Assembly: GCF_015706575.1 (NCBI RefSeq)
Contig: NW_024037074.1
Coordinates: forward strand, 3,534,001 to 3,598,000
Reading direction: 5' to 3'
Origin: Patiria miniata
Lineage: Eukaryota; Echinodermata; Asteroidea; Valvatida; Asterinidae
DNA length: 64,000 bases
A program made the position numbers and the translations under genes. A model generated the notes under the pieces. It did no database searches. It was not told the DNA's origin and saw nothing but the letters and a program-made list of their open reading frames with translations. Positions 33,706 through 44,792 of the stretch are shown piece by piece (position 1 is the stretch's first letter; each line of letters starts with the position of its first letter).

Positions 33706-35092
33706 TCAGTCATCCGCGTCAGACTCTAGGACTTTCCTAGCTGCATCGTCCTTTCTGACGTGTTCCCGTTCTTCGCGGAGTGAGTCCATGTTGCCGCTTA
33801 TCCAGCCGGTTTTCTCCTCGCACGCAACGCCTTTCTGGAAGGACTCCATCGCTTCCTGATGCTGGCCGTTCAGGCACAGGATCTGTCCACGTACGTGGTG
33901 AAGCCCAGATCTCTTTTTGCCGTCCTGGCATCCCTTGCACCTCGTACAGGTCTCGAGAGCCTTCCTGATGTACTTTTTAGCTTGTTTCCCTGCGGTGCGT
34001 TTCGCCAGGTGATAATATACTTCCGCCAGCCATTCCAAATCCCATGGTGATTCGTGCTTTGGCAAGATGAACTCCAGGTCTCTCCGAGCTTTCGATAGGA
34101 GACGTAGCTCATTGGTGCGTCTGTATTGTTTGATGCACAGTGAGGCCCTCGAAGAGTAGGCAAGGAAGTTGAACTTGGAGGGGTCTAGAGCGATGGATTC
34201 ATTTAAGAGCTCCATGGCTTCCTCGAACGACCCACCGCAATCAGGTCGTTGACGCATCTGAGCAAGACGAACGAGGATCTTGGCCGTCAAGGCGTCATCC
34301 GGAGACAAATCTCGCGCCTTCCGCAGACACTTCTCCGGGCGGGCGATGTATTTCACCAGGCTCTTGGGTATGTACTCTTGAGGTATTACAAAGAGTCTTG
34401 AAGCTTTTTCGAAGGCGACGGCAACGTGCATCAGTGCTTTGCACTTGATTGCGTTATCTGCAGATGGGCTGTCCACAATAGCCCCAAATCTCTCAGCTAG
34501 GCCTCGCAACGCCTCTTTAGCACACCCCTCGTTTCTCTTGATGACCATCATTTCCAAGATTTTAAAACTGGCGAGTCCGGAACTAAACAACCACTCATGC
34601 CTCGTGGCTCGATCCACCAAACTACCGGCCAATGTGAACGCTTCTTTGTACAATCGGGCAGCCCAATTATACCATTCATATTGCTGGTCTTTGACCGTGC
34701 CATGGTAGAGTTGGATGTAGGGATAGGCTTGCTCCGCATAGCACCTCGCCTGTTGTATCTTTCCCGCTCTCGTCGATAAATCAGGCACTGAATTCTCCTT
34801 TTCTGAACTGGACCGCCCTTTCACGTGATTGATGTTGGCCAAGGCATTCAAATTCTTTGGGTCTTCATCCAGTGCCATCTTGAAATACTTCAGCGCTTCC
34901 TCTTCGTCTCCCTCCGTGAAAGCCAACACGCCCAGAAGGTTACAGTTGGCGCAATAGTTTGTCCTCCGCTCCAAGTGATGTTCAAAAAGCTCACGTTTAT
35001 AGCCCGCATTGGCTTTCACGATCTTATCAGTGGCAATTGGCAACGGCAGGTTAAAGTGCCCCGCGGGTGGTAATTGCTCCTCATTCGATGCC
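33706..35092 (-). CDS. IFIT-like TPR protein, copy 1 (main coding exon)
   Basis: Resembles interferon-induced proteins with tetratricopeptide repeats (IFIT), cytosolic TPR superhelices that in vertebrates bind 5' ends of foreign RNA; that activity is not shown here. The exon starts after the acceptor CTCTAG (35093-35098). With the split start codon (AT from the upstream exon plus G at 35092) it gives 462 residues. TPR-type helices are visible throughout, e.g. LLGVLAFTEGDEEEALKYF followed by ALDEDPKNLNALANI near the N-terminus, then SGLASFKILEM and FEEAMELLNESIALDPSKF. The C-terminal TPR has HVRGQILCLNGQHQEAMESF and CEEKTGWISGN. No signal peptide or membrane segment. Cys pairs YCANC (N-terminal) and CTRCKGC (C-terminal) stand out. 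The tail is acidic (ESDADD). One long exon after a tiny first exon is the typical IFIT gene structure. About 75-80% of residues appear shared with copy 2 by eye, far fewer with copy 3. Confidence 0.85.
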
Positions 35093-35449
35093 CTAGAGGA
35101 ACATGAATAGAAGAACATGGCATAATTCATGAAAACACAGCAGTATGTTCTGAAATAAATTTATCCCAGAAAAATCTACTGAAGCATCGAAACCCGATCT
35201 ATCGAGATTATCGCACAGATATCCCCCAAAAGAAATCCATCTGCGGGTATAAAAATATGCATACTCTAAACCAGTTTTATAGACACATTGTGGTACATGT
35301 ATGAGTCGTGCCCCAGTCTGTGACAACCAAACTGAATTTGTGTTCCTACAATGTATAAAAAAAAACGCATTGAGAGCAGAAAATGGAAATCCTTGATGAC
35401 GTTTAGAATAATGATTTTTTTAAGAATATAATTCATGTCGGGTGTCGGA

Positions 35450-35620
35450 CGCTTCGCCCCATTTCCACTTCGCCCCATATCACTTCGCCCCATCCCCCCT
35501 TCGCCCCATCCCCGCTTCGCCCCATCCCCGCTTCGCCCCATCCCCACTTCGCCCATCCCCCCTTCGCCCCATCCCCGCTTCGCCCCATCCCCACTTCGCC
35601 CCATCCCCACTTCGCCCCAT
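35450..35620. repeat. Minisatellite, unit CTTCGCCCCATCCCCG (about 16 bp)
   Basis: About ten copies of a C-rich unit preceded by TGTCGGACGCTTCGCCCC. The same array, in reverse orientation and with the same terminal phrase (AAGTGTCCGACA), occurs at 39389-39875. Long MGRSGDGAK-type open frames across it are artefacts of the repeat. Confidence 0.85.
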
Positions 35621-37125
35621 GTAGTATATGAAAAAGGTGAAGGCTAGGGGTGCAGACCAGTAAATAAACTGCCAAAGACCCCCGATAATAAATGCGCCCA
35701 ATTCTAAAACTCAGGAAAAATACAAACTCTCTGATGACGTGTTCGAGACACAGGGACCGAGACACACATCAATTTTTCGCATATTTCATCATCTTTAATT
35801 TTCTGTTCAATTTTTTAAGTTGGGGTTATCCAAAGACTATTCGAGCATTAAAATCATTATTTGACTGTTTTTTGTACAACTACAACACGTTGGTCATGTA
35901 TTAATTGTCGCCCTGTACTACACCGAACTGTTAGGCACATGCATGATTTGCATACCTACCTGTAGCTTGATGGATTCAATTTGACAGGTAACAACTACAT
36001 GTACTACCTTCAAGATTGATCTTCGTTCGTACAAAGCGGGCGTGCTAATTATTAGAGAGGATGCCGACTGTGTGGAGAATACTGAGCCGCTGGCCCAATG
36101 AAAATTGAAGATCAAGCGCATTGGTGACGGACTGAAGAAAGCGGATTATCGATTTGAAAACGGAGAAACTGGGGAAAAGCTGCATGGACTAAAATGCCAC
36201 TGCATCTCTAGCTTAATGTTTAGGATTGAAAAATAAGTCAAAAAATTGCGAAATTGGAGGTCTGGAAACAAGTAAAAACTCAGTAACAATGTTACAAATG
36301 TACCGTTTGAAGAACAAATATTGAAAGGGCATTGAATGTACATCTTAGACGCTTTTTTTCAGCAAAACAAAAACAATTCACACACACCGATACATGTAGA
36401 TTTGTCAAGTTTTCATTTTGCTGAAAGAACGCTTACCTTTTTGTGATTCGTGGACAAAACTTTAGAACGGCGGTTGTGTTTAAAATTCCGTTACTTGACA
36501 ATTACATGATTGATTTGAATGATTTTTGTACTAAAAGAACTTCAACAGGTTATAGTAGCACCCGATAGAAGCAAAAGAGTATGGATGGATGATGCTAGCG
36601 CTACAGCCTAACAATATTATTCGAATCTCGGTCATCTCTGCCCGTAAACAAATCATTGAGTGAAATTACTCGACGTGTATACCCACGGTAAAACAATGGT
36701 GGGTTGGTCCTAAAAGTACTCTGACAGCCTAAATAATAATTAGATGACACGGGGAATTTCAATATTTGCCAAAACCTGGTAAAAACAATGCAAAAAAAGT
36801 GATACATGATTCGACTACCTGGTAAGTTTAAGTTATGGCTTTAACATTCCGTCTCTTTTGACTAATCATCGGCAATGCGTTTCATTTTCTAAGCGCAGTG
36901 AGGAGCCATTATCGCTCTAATTTTTAATAATGCTTGGTTTGACGAGAATAAGCATAACAAAATAATGGAGCCCGATAGTCTTTTTAAATGAGCAGCTTTG
37001 AAGACGAGTTTGAAATAATATATTTTTAAAATTATTTTCTCATTCATTCATTTCGATGATTGACAGGTAACTGCCTTCAAGCTGATTGGTCTTCGTTGGT
37101 ACAAAACGGGCGCTAAGGTTGCAGA

Positions 37126-37610
37126 CAGTGGCGTAGCCAGGAATTTTTCAGTGGGGGCGCTGGGGGGGGGGGGGCGTCATGTAGGGGCGTCAATCGCTTC
37201 TCAAAAGTGTGGGGGGGGGATATTCCTTGATCAGAACTGAAAATTTGATTCTAGATGTTCTGTGGTGCTATCTGACGCAATTTCTGACCACTTTAACCAA
37301 TATTTTCTAAGCAAAAGATACATTGTAGTACATAATAGGGCCCTGTAAATGAGACACGAGTTCAAAAATCGGGGGGGGGGGACATTTGATATTGTGTCCC
37401 CCACCCTTCAAAAAGTGGGGGGGGGGGGGGGACCAGTCCCCCTGTCCCCCCAGGATTGACGCCCATGGCGTCATGTAGATCAATGATAATTTTTTTAGAA
37501 ACTCAAAATCTCAGTTGGGGGGGGGGGCGACTGGGGGGGACGACAAGGTTTCATGGGGAAGGGGGCTGTCACCCCCACGGCCCCCCCCCCCCCCCGTGGC
37601 TACGCCACTG
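37126..37610. mobile_element. MITE with CAGTGGCGTAGCC termini
   Basis: Begins CAGTGGCGTAGCCAGG and ends CCGTGGCTACGCCACTG, an imperfect inverted repeat. The interior is dominated by G and C homopolymers. Ends of this type are common in non-autonomous hAT-like elements. The flanking 8 bases (GTTGCAGA and ATTTCAAG) match at only five positions, so the target duplication is uncertain. Confidence 0.5.
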
Positions 37611-38722
37611 ATTTCAAGGAATTTTAATTGGTTTATTATTATTATTTAGCTTATATGAATGGAGGAAAAAGTTTGTGCGTGGCCGATTCGCGTGATATCG
37701 CTGACTGAAACTGTGTGACCCACGGACCACCTGTCTATTATAATACGTGTTGTCACGCCGGTTGTCAGCTTACTGGTCCGCGGTCGCCGGTCGAAGGGTC
37801 GTTTCTCAGTGGTCATCATGTGGATCATTCGCGACTTTTTAGATTTAGATCAATGATAATTTTTTTAGAAACTCAAAATCTCAGTGGGGGGGGGCATACT
37901 ATTTCGTTTTACTGTTTTGGATTTCCTCAAAAACAAAAACAGTGGCCTAAACGAACCATTGACCGTTTTGTCGTTTTACAGTTTTGTAAAACGGTCAAAC
38001 GGTATTAAGTCACACACAAAAAATACTTTTTGTTGTTGTTTTTGATTGTAGAAAGCGTTAAACGGTTAGTTGCCTTATTTTTAGAGTGTTGTTTTACAAA
38101 ATCATGACAATAACAAAACGGTCAATACTCTTGCCGACCATTTTTTGATTTTAGGTTCGGCAATTAAGCAATGCACCGGAATGTTAATTAATGCGTCCTC
38201 GGGATCGAGTCATATTGCCTGGGCCCCTCCTTACATTTCGTTCTCACGACAAAATTTGCGAATTGGCTATTGAAGAGCCGCGTCGACTTGAACCCCAATT
38301 TCCTTCAAAAATGTCTGCAACTTCATCAAACGTCTTATTACCATCCTGTATTCATTGTGAAAAGTAATGTCCTCCCTTGAAGTTTTCCAGCGCCATTTTG
38401 CTTGGAACTCTTTAAGCCCCTCCAACTTGACTGAATCGCATGAGAAAGGCGTCAGGGTCCGCGCCAGGAATCACATCACGCATTAATTATGCCGAGGTAA
38501 CACTTCTTCGTGTAAAACATGGTCCCCCTCCTCCCCCTTGCCCACCGCCACAAAATGCACCACGGACTGTTAACTATGACACTGGAATAAAAAACAATCT
38601 GTATTAAATACTGACTGTTTTTGCTGTTTTTCAAAGTTATTTGTGTAATTTGTAAAACAAAAATCATTGATCGTTATGCTATAATGAATTTTACTAAACT
38701 TATAAAACGGAGAAACCGTATT

Positions 38723-39039
38723 CAAGGGCGGATCGGGGGGGGGGGGGGGGGGGGCCAAAGGGGGCCATGGCCCCCCCCCCCCCAAAACGAAATCAATTTT
38801 TTTTTGACATCGCAATAACGGCAGGCAATGAGTACACCACCATCTTTTCCTCAAAAAAAAAATTGGTTAAAGTGGTCAGAAATTGCCTCAGATCGCATCA
38901 CAGAGCATCTAGAATCCAAAAATTTTTCGGGGCCCTTAAGCGGGCCCCGAACCCCACGCCGTAATTTTTTTGACCCACTTTTTGGGGGGACCAAAAATGT
39001 TTTGGCCCCCCCAAAAATTGTGTTCTGGATCCGCCCTTG
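38723..39039. mobile_element. hAT-like MITE, copy A
   Basis: Ends CAAGGGCGGATC and GATCCGCCCTTG are inverted repeats. The element is flanked by a perfect 8-base direct repeat ACCGTATT (38715-38722 and 39040-39047). Eight-base target duplications are characteristic of hAT transposons. The interior (G/C homopolymers, then GCAATAACGGCAGGCAATGA and AGCATCTAGAATCC) is shared with copy B; no transposase frame. Confidence 0.75.
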
Positions 39040-39388
39040 ACCGTATTTATCTTAATACCGCTTGTCGTTTTATAACACTGTAAAACGACAAAACGGTCGA
39101 TGATTCGTTTACTGTTTTTGTTTTTGAGGAAATCCAAAACGGTAAAACGAAATAACGGTATGTCCCGGGATTGAATCCGTTAATTGGTCCAGTGACGGAC
39201 TGAAGAAAGATCTCTTTGAGTTTGAAAACGGTGAGACTGGCAAAAAGCTACATGGACTAAAATGCTAATGTCTGCATCTCCAGCTAAGTTAAGGTTGAAA
39301 AAAAATAACAGTGATTTTCGCTGCAGCAATTAGTGAATCTTATGGGACTGTTTAAGCCAATAAAATTGATGAGATTTTTTTTTACATG

Positions 39389-39875
39389 TAACGGCTGGGG
39401 CGAAGTGAGGATGGGGCGAAGTGGGGATGGGGCGAAGGGGGGATGGGGCGAAGGGGGATGGGGCGAAGTGGGGACAAGGGCGGATCCAGGGGGGGCCAAA
39501 GGGGGCCATGCCCCCCCCCCAAAAAAAACGAAATCAATTTTTTTTTTTATGTGACATCGCAATAACGGCAGGCAATGAGTACACCACCATCTTTTCCTCA
39601 AAAAAAACCCATTGGTTAAAGTGGTCAGAAATTGCCTCAGATCGCACCACAGAGCATCTAGAATCCAAAAAATTTTCGGGGCCCTTAAGCGGGCCCCGAA
39701 CCCCACGCCGAATTTTTTTTGACCCACTTTTTGGGGGGACCAAATTTTTTTTGGCCCCCCAAAAAATTGTGTTCTGGATCCGCCCTTGAGTGGGGAAGGG
39801 GCGAAGGGGGATGGGGCGAAGTGGTTAGGGGCGAAGTGACATGGGGCGAAGTGGAAATGGGGCGAAGTGTCCGAC
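39389..39875. repeat. Minisatellite GGGGCGAAGTGGGGAT, inverted relative to 35450-35620, split by a MITE
   Basis: An array of the same unit as at 35450-35620 but on the opposite strand, ending AAGTGTCCGACA. The hAT-like MITE copy B (39475-39788) lies inside it and duplicated one repeat segment. Confidence 0.8.
39475..39788. mobile_element. hAT-like MITE, copy B, inserted in a minisatellite
   Basis: The same element as 38723-39039, with ends CAAGGGCGGATCCAG and CTGGATCCGCCCTTG. A perfect 8-base direct repeat AGTGGGGA (39467-39474 and 39789-39796), derived from the minisatellite unit, flanks it. The two copies are in the same orientation, about 440 bases apart. Confidence 0.75.
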
Positions 39876-39890
39876 ATTCTATATGTCTAT

Positions 39891-40834
39891 GTTGTGCGCT
39901 TTCTTGAAAATCAAGCATTCTTAAGAATGTGCACGCACATTCTTATGATTGTGCAACCGGATCCTTGCGCAATCTTTGCAAAAAATAACTCTTCCAGATT
40001 GAGCGCACATTCTTAAGAATGCGCGACAAGATAACGGTCTTGTCGATACCGAGCACCTGCTGCGCTTGGCAAGTCTAGCTGCATCCTCGTTCACTGATTC
40101 TTAATAATTATACTGTTGCAACGCAAGGCGCTGAAAAGTAGAGTGGATATGAAAAGTATACGCGTATTGGGGAGGGGGGGGGGGCCGGGAAAAAATAAGA
40201 GACATAATAATAGTGTCTTGGAAAGAATTCTGATTTTTGGGATAATAAAGGCGGGGGGGGGGGGGACGTAAGAATGAAGAATGTGAAGAATGAGAATGAA
40301 TACTGTGACATCCATAGTGCTAATGCTATTTCCCATTTAATATTGTTCACACCCCCACCATTACGCCGCAGAGCTGGATTCTATCTAGTCAAAAGAGCAA
40401 TTTTGGCAGCTTCTGGACATCGTTTTTTTTTCGTGGCATGCATAATTATGGTACATACAGGGACTTATACTTGTCTAGCCTAAACAAAGCACTTCCCAGA
40501 CTAGTTCCCAGGCCTCCGTTATTACAAAACTTCCCATAGTGGGCAGAAAAAAGCAATAATAACAGGTTTAATTTGATTCAATACGACTGAGTACAGAAGC
40601 ATAGAACATTTTCTTTCCTCTTTATATGAATTGTTTCCCTTTTAACCGATATACATTTCAAATAACATAATTATGTCGTGCAATGTTTGTTAAGATTGCG
40701 CAAAATTCATAAATTGTGCACGTGATATGCCCACGCAATCTAAAGAATGAGCGCTCATTCTTAAGAACGCGTGCTCATTCTTAAGAATGCGCGCGCATTC
40801 TTAAGTTTGCGTGATTTTCAAGAATAGGCACAAC
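39891..40834. mobile_element. TIR element carrying CATTCTTAAGAATG palindromes
   Basis: The ends GTTGTGCGCTTTCTTGAAAA and TTTTCAAGAATAGGCACAAC are inverted repeats. Just inside both ends are clusters of the palindrome CATTCTTAAGAATG (about 39919-40024 and 40745-40805). About 940 bp, no transposase recognised. It lies immediately downstream (gene sense) of the proposed first exon of IFIT-like copy 1. Confidence 0.5.
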
Positions 40835-40908
40835 ATCGATACCGATACAAAATTATGAAATTATAATTGAATAAAACAAGGTCATAAAGGAATAATAATT
40901 ACACTTAC

Positions 40909-40960
40909 ATCTTAATTCTCTTTGCTAAGGGTGCAGAATGTGCCGGTTCGTTGCTCCGAG
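40909..40960 (-). other. Candidate exon 1 (5' UTR plus 'AT' of the start codon) of IFIT-like copy 1
   Basis: Minus strand: GAATTAAGAT|GTAAGTG, a strong donor placed directly after 'AT'. Splicing to the acceptor at 35093 creates ATG from AT plus G. The upstream text (GGAGCAACGAACCGGCACA then TTCTGC) aligns with the corresponding exon of copy 2 (GCAGCAACAAGCAACCGACA then ATTCTGC), supporting common descent. The 5' limit is not known. A plus-strand AAAAAAAGAAACG (40963-40975), which fits the IRF core AANNGAAA, lies just upstream. Confidence 0.55.
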
Positions 40961-40975
40961 TTAAAAAAAGAAACG

Positions 40976-43900
40976 TTAAATGAGTTGCCGATATTTTCGT
41001 TGTTCACAGCCTGCCTGACATTTCTCATGTATTTATCCAATAGGCCTACTGCGTCGACATCAGCAAGGCTGGCTTATGTTTTACAAGATAAATAACCAAC
41101 AAGCTGCAATTGACATCTCAAATATTTGTCCATAGCAACACCGCAAGAACAGAACATTCTCAGGCTTACTGCATTCCTCACTCAGTTCGAGACCGCCACA
41201 ACATTCTTTCCTCGCACTGCGAATGATTGGAATGTCTTGCCACAATCTGTCATCCGGGCACGAACTGCCGATGCATTTAATTAATGGGGCTTTGAATAAA
41301 ATTAAGCCTCCTCTCGCATCACACCCCGCGTGATTTGAAGTTAGCACTCAATTGGAAGAAGAAACAGCAGAAGAACTTTAATATGCACTGATGAGGTCAT
41401 CAACGCAGATGCACAATATTTGATAGCTGTTGGTCTCGGAGCTATATAGTAAACCCTATAATATAGGATTTCCAAATATAAACAATCCCAAATGTTTTCG
41501 TAAACACAATTCTTTGTTCTTCACAAAGTTCATGCATTTTGTTCACTTGATCAAGGTTCAAATTTGTGCATTGGTAAATCGTTTGGAAAAACAGGAGATG
41601 GGTAAATAATATTGACCTATCGCCGTTTGCGAGTTAGCCACGCCTCTTTAGTCTTAATTAGTCTTAGACAATATGAAGTTTTCATTGTACGCCAAGTTTT
41701 GTTTGTCTCAGATTGTTTGTCTAGTCTCAGATGTCTCAGATTTAATCAACAGGTTCGGTTTTGGACATTCTTTGACATTTTGAATGGTGTTTTTATTGGA
41801 AACGAACACAATGCATGAATTAAAAGCAAACAATCCTTACCGTAAATTTCATGTTTTGGATTAATTGTTCACTTATGCTATTTCAAAGGTCTGGTTGAAA
41901 GGAAACTAAGCTAATATCAAATTAGGTTGAGTAACTCCAGCTACTCTAGCTAATATCAAATACCGTTCCCAAGAAAAGACGAGAAACGGAAACCCCGATT
42001 GTTTACATCGGACGCGGCGGACATTTTGTGGCATAAGCATAATATATTTTGTGTCACATTAATATACTTGTCCGCAGAATGCGAACCACTAGTTCGTGCG
42101 GCTTGATTCACAACTACATGTATAGCACTCAACAGCTCAGAGTCAATATTGTGACTCCCCGACATTCGTCTGGCATGGTTCATGCAAGAATAACACAAAA
42201 CCGACTAGTTTTTAAAGGATGGTTGTGTGGACGTTTACAGGATCCTTTTAAAAAAATGTTTTCCAATGAATACAATTTCGTTTAAAACGCGTTTTGTAGC
42301 CCAATTCGGCGCATTCCAGGCCGTAATACCCTTTAATGGTACATGTACACAAAACAAATGGCTGTTTGTACATTTTGTTTTAACCCAGAGCGATCAATGT
42401 CCAATGTTGCGCAGACTGATTTCTCATCTGGGGATTCCCGTTTGGAAATGTAGATGAGAAATGGATGTCGGTTCAGCCCCTATGGAGGGGCGGGGAGCTG
42501 GGGGGGGGGGTAATCTTCCATTCCCATCTTTGTTATGTATTCAATGACAATATATACATGAAGCTTATTTAATACAGTAGAAGAGTTAAGGTAATTTACA
42601 GTAGAAAGGGCCGTAGCTGGAATATTCAGTACAGCTGTATGAGCAGCATAAGACTGTACCTTGAGTGCAGAAAAAAAATTGCAGAACTCATTCTTGCCTA
42701 CAGTCTGATGCTGCTCATACACTGTACTGAATATTCCAGCTACACTTCTTAAGTGCATGAGGGGTCTACCCGATGCTCCCCAAAACCCTAAGGGTTAGGG
42801 TTAGGTTAGGGTTAAGGCTAACCCCGAACATAGGTATGCACCCGTGAATTAATGAGCTTCATGTTCATCAGACAAGGACAATTAGGTCCTCAGAAGTTCA
42901 TCAACCAAGTTTGAATTCTCAATTCAATTTTTTAAAGCAAAGTTGTCGTTAATACTTTGCACCTGAGATTGAAGTGATTTCAATGTAAAGCATAAGGCTA
43001 TAGCCGCTAGACTGGCATATAGGGCCTATGCTTGTCCAACTATTCGAATAGATTGAACCTTCATGGTATGGCTTGGTGGAGAGAATATAGAAATAGACCG
43101 GTACCAGATGTTTCTTTTGACACAGATGACTGATGCAGTACTAAATGGTTGTTGGACTGGTTGTTTCATTTGCCAATATATTTTCTTGTAATTGCATGTT
43201 TTCAATACCTTATGTCTTGGGACTCCCATACACAGTATTAAGAGCTAGTTCCAAATTTTCGGACTATAGGGCAGTATGAGGTCAGACTGGGACCTTGAAT
43301 GCACACAAAACATGCAAAACTAATTCAGGCCAAGGCTTTACTTATTAGCCGACAAATTTCTCCAAACTGTTAATTGAACAAAGGCAAGGTCCTCAGTAGG
43401 GCCTATTTCACCAGCCAAGTTTGAAGTCTCAATATAATTTTTTAACCCTGGGCGGAGTGACCTGATGCCCCTGGGGCATCAACAAACCCAATTTTTTGAA
43501 TAAAAAAAAATTAGGGCCAATAACGTTCACCTCCTATCTAATCCTCATTCAACCCTTGCCAAATCAGCTGGTTCAATGAACTTTGCAGCCAGGGCTACAC
43601 CCAGGCCGTGTCAACAAACTTTCGACCAGGCCTCCTGCCAAGTCTCATTGAAACATCAACAAAGACCTGTAACTTGACACAGCCATCTCCCTTCATAACT
43701 GCATACCACAGCCGCCAGTCAATTATCTTTCCAGCGCACTGTCTGGCAACTGTCTGGACACTGTCTGGCACGTGGCTTTTTGTTGTATTGCTGTGAATAG
43801 GGTCTTGCGTAGTGCGGGAAAGCGAGTTGTTATGAAGTTTTTTTGTAAACGCTGCGCAGGGAGGAAACTCTTTTTTTCTTTTATTTTTTCTTTTTACTTT

Positions 43901-44792
43901 AATTTTGCACCTGAGAGTGAAACTAAGTGATTTCAATTTGAATCCTATTATTATACTGCCAGTACATGTAAAACAAAATTTGTATTAATGGACCTTTCAG
44001 TTGTCTGGTGACATGGCACCTTGGAAGGACAGCGGTCTGTTGAAATGACCATAATGTGTTGAAATATAGTTAGGTATACCAGACGTTTCATTTTGACACA
44101 ATTAATAATTGATGTAGCTTGTTGATAATTTATTGGTTGTTCCTGTGTTATGTTTTCAATACCTTACGATTTGGGACTCTCATAGTCGTACACAGTACTT
44201 GAGAGTCCCAAATTTCTTAAAAACATAACATTTCTTATATTTCTGGAATATCAGAATCCAATTGGCCAGCGCTGTTAGTGGGCACGGCTTAAGTCACCAA
44301 CTGAGCAATACTACATTTTGATCTGTTTTCCCAGAGCGAGCAATGATCAATAAAAGGCCATTTTTAATTGTGCGCTAAGATAAGGCGACTCCTTTGAATG
44401 TAATGTAAGGCTTCTTCATACAATTTTCTCCCAAAATGGTTTTCGCGGGGTTTTCGCCCCTCCCGTAATCAGCGAATATTGTTACAGCAATATTTTTTTT
44501 CTTTTCTTGATGTTACAAGATAGATCCAAATTGTTCGTGTTCACTAAATCAACCTTATAGTAAAGCATTCACACTGTACATGTAGTTATAAGAGTGTTAA
44601 AATACACTGTATTTATAATATTTGCTCAACACCTATGCATTATTCAAATAATGTTTTATCTCACTGTATTGAATTTTATTGTTTGGTAATGTATTGTATA
44701 ATTATACATGTTTGTAGTCATTATTTATTGTATGCAGGGCCCCAATGGAAACCAGTTTTAAGCTGTTTGGGCATACCCTGGGTAAAGAAATG
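40976..44792. other. Repeat-rich spacer upstream of IFIT-like copy 1
   Basis: No gene recognised. From about 41845 to 42465 there is a third, diverged copy of the 57.8-61.1 kb repeat unit, including the TTTCTCATCTGGGGATTCCC hairpin at about 42418-42465. A telomere-like GGGTTAGGGTTAGGTTAGG lies near 42789-42820. The dispersed repeat seen in SPCS1 intron 2 recurs at about 42895-43260 and 43380-44200. Confidence 0.4.

Larger units (their letters stand above)
35093..40908 (-). other. Proposed intron 1 of IFIT-like copy 1, filled with repeats
   Basis: If the exon at 40909 is correct, this 5.8-kb intron contains an inverted pair of GGGGCGAAGTGGGGAT minisatellites (35450-35620 and 39389-39875), a CAGTGGCGTAGCCAGG-ended element (37126-37610), two hAT-like MITEs (38723-39039, 39475-39788) and a further TIR element (39891-40834). 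No alternative protein gene was seen. Confidence 0.4.

Noticed and set aside
35266..35765. Long overlapping open frames rich in MGRSGDGAK and FAPSPLRPI repeats
   Set aside because: They follow directly from the 16-bp minisatellite, occur on both strands and in several frames, and have no splice or homology support.
42785..42822. Telomere or fusion point (GGGTTAGGGTTAGGTTAGG)
   Set aside because: Only a few imperfect units; an isolated interstitial telomere-like repeat or a fragment of the piggyBac-like MITE end is more likely.
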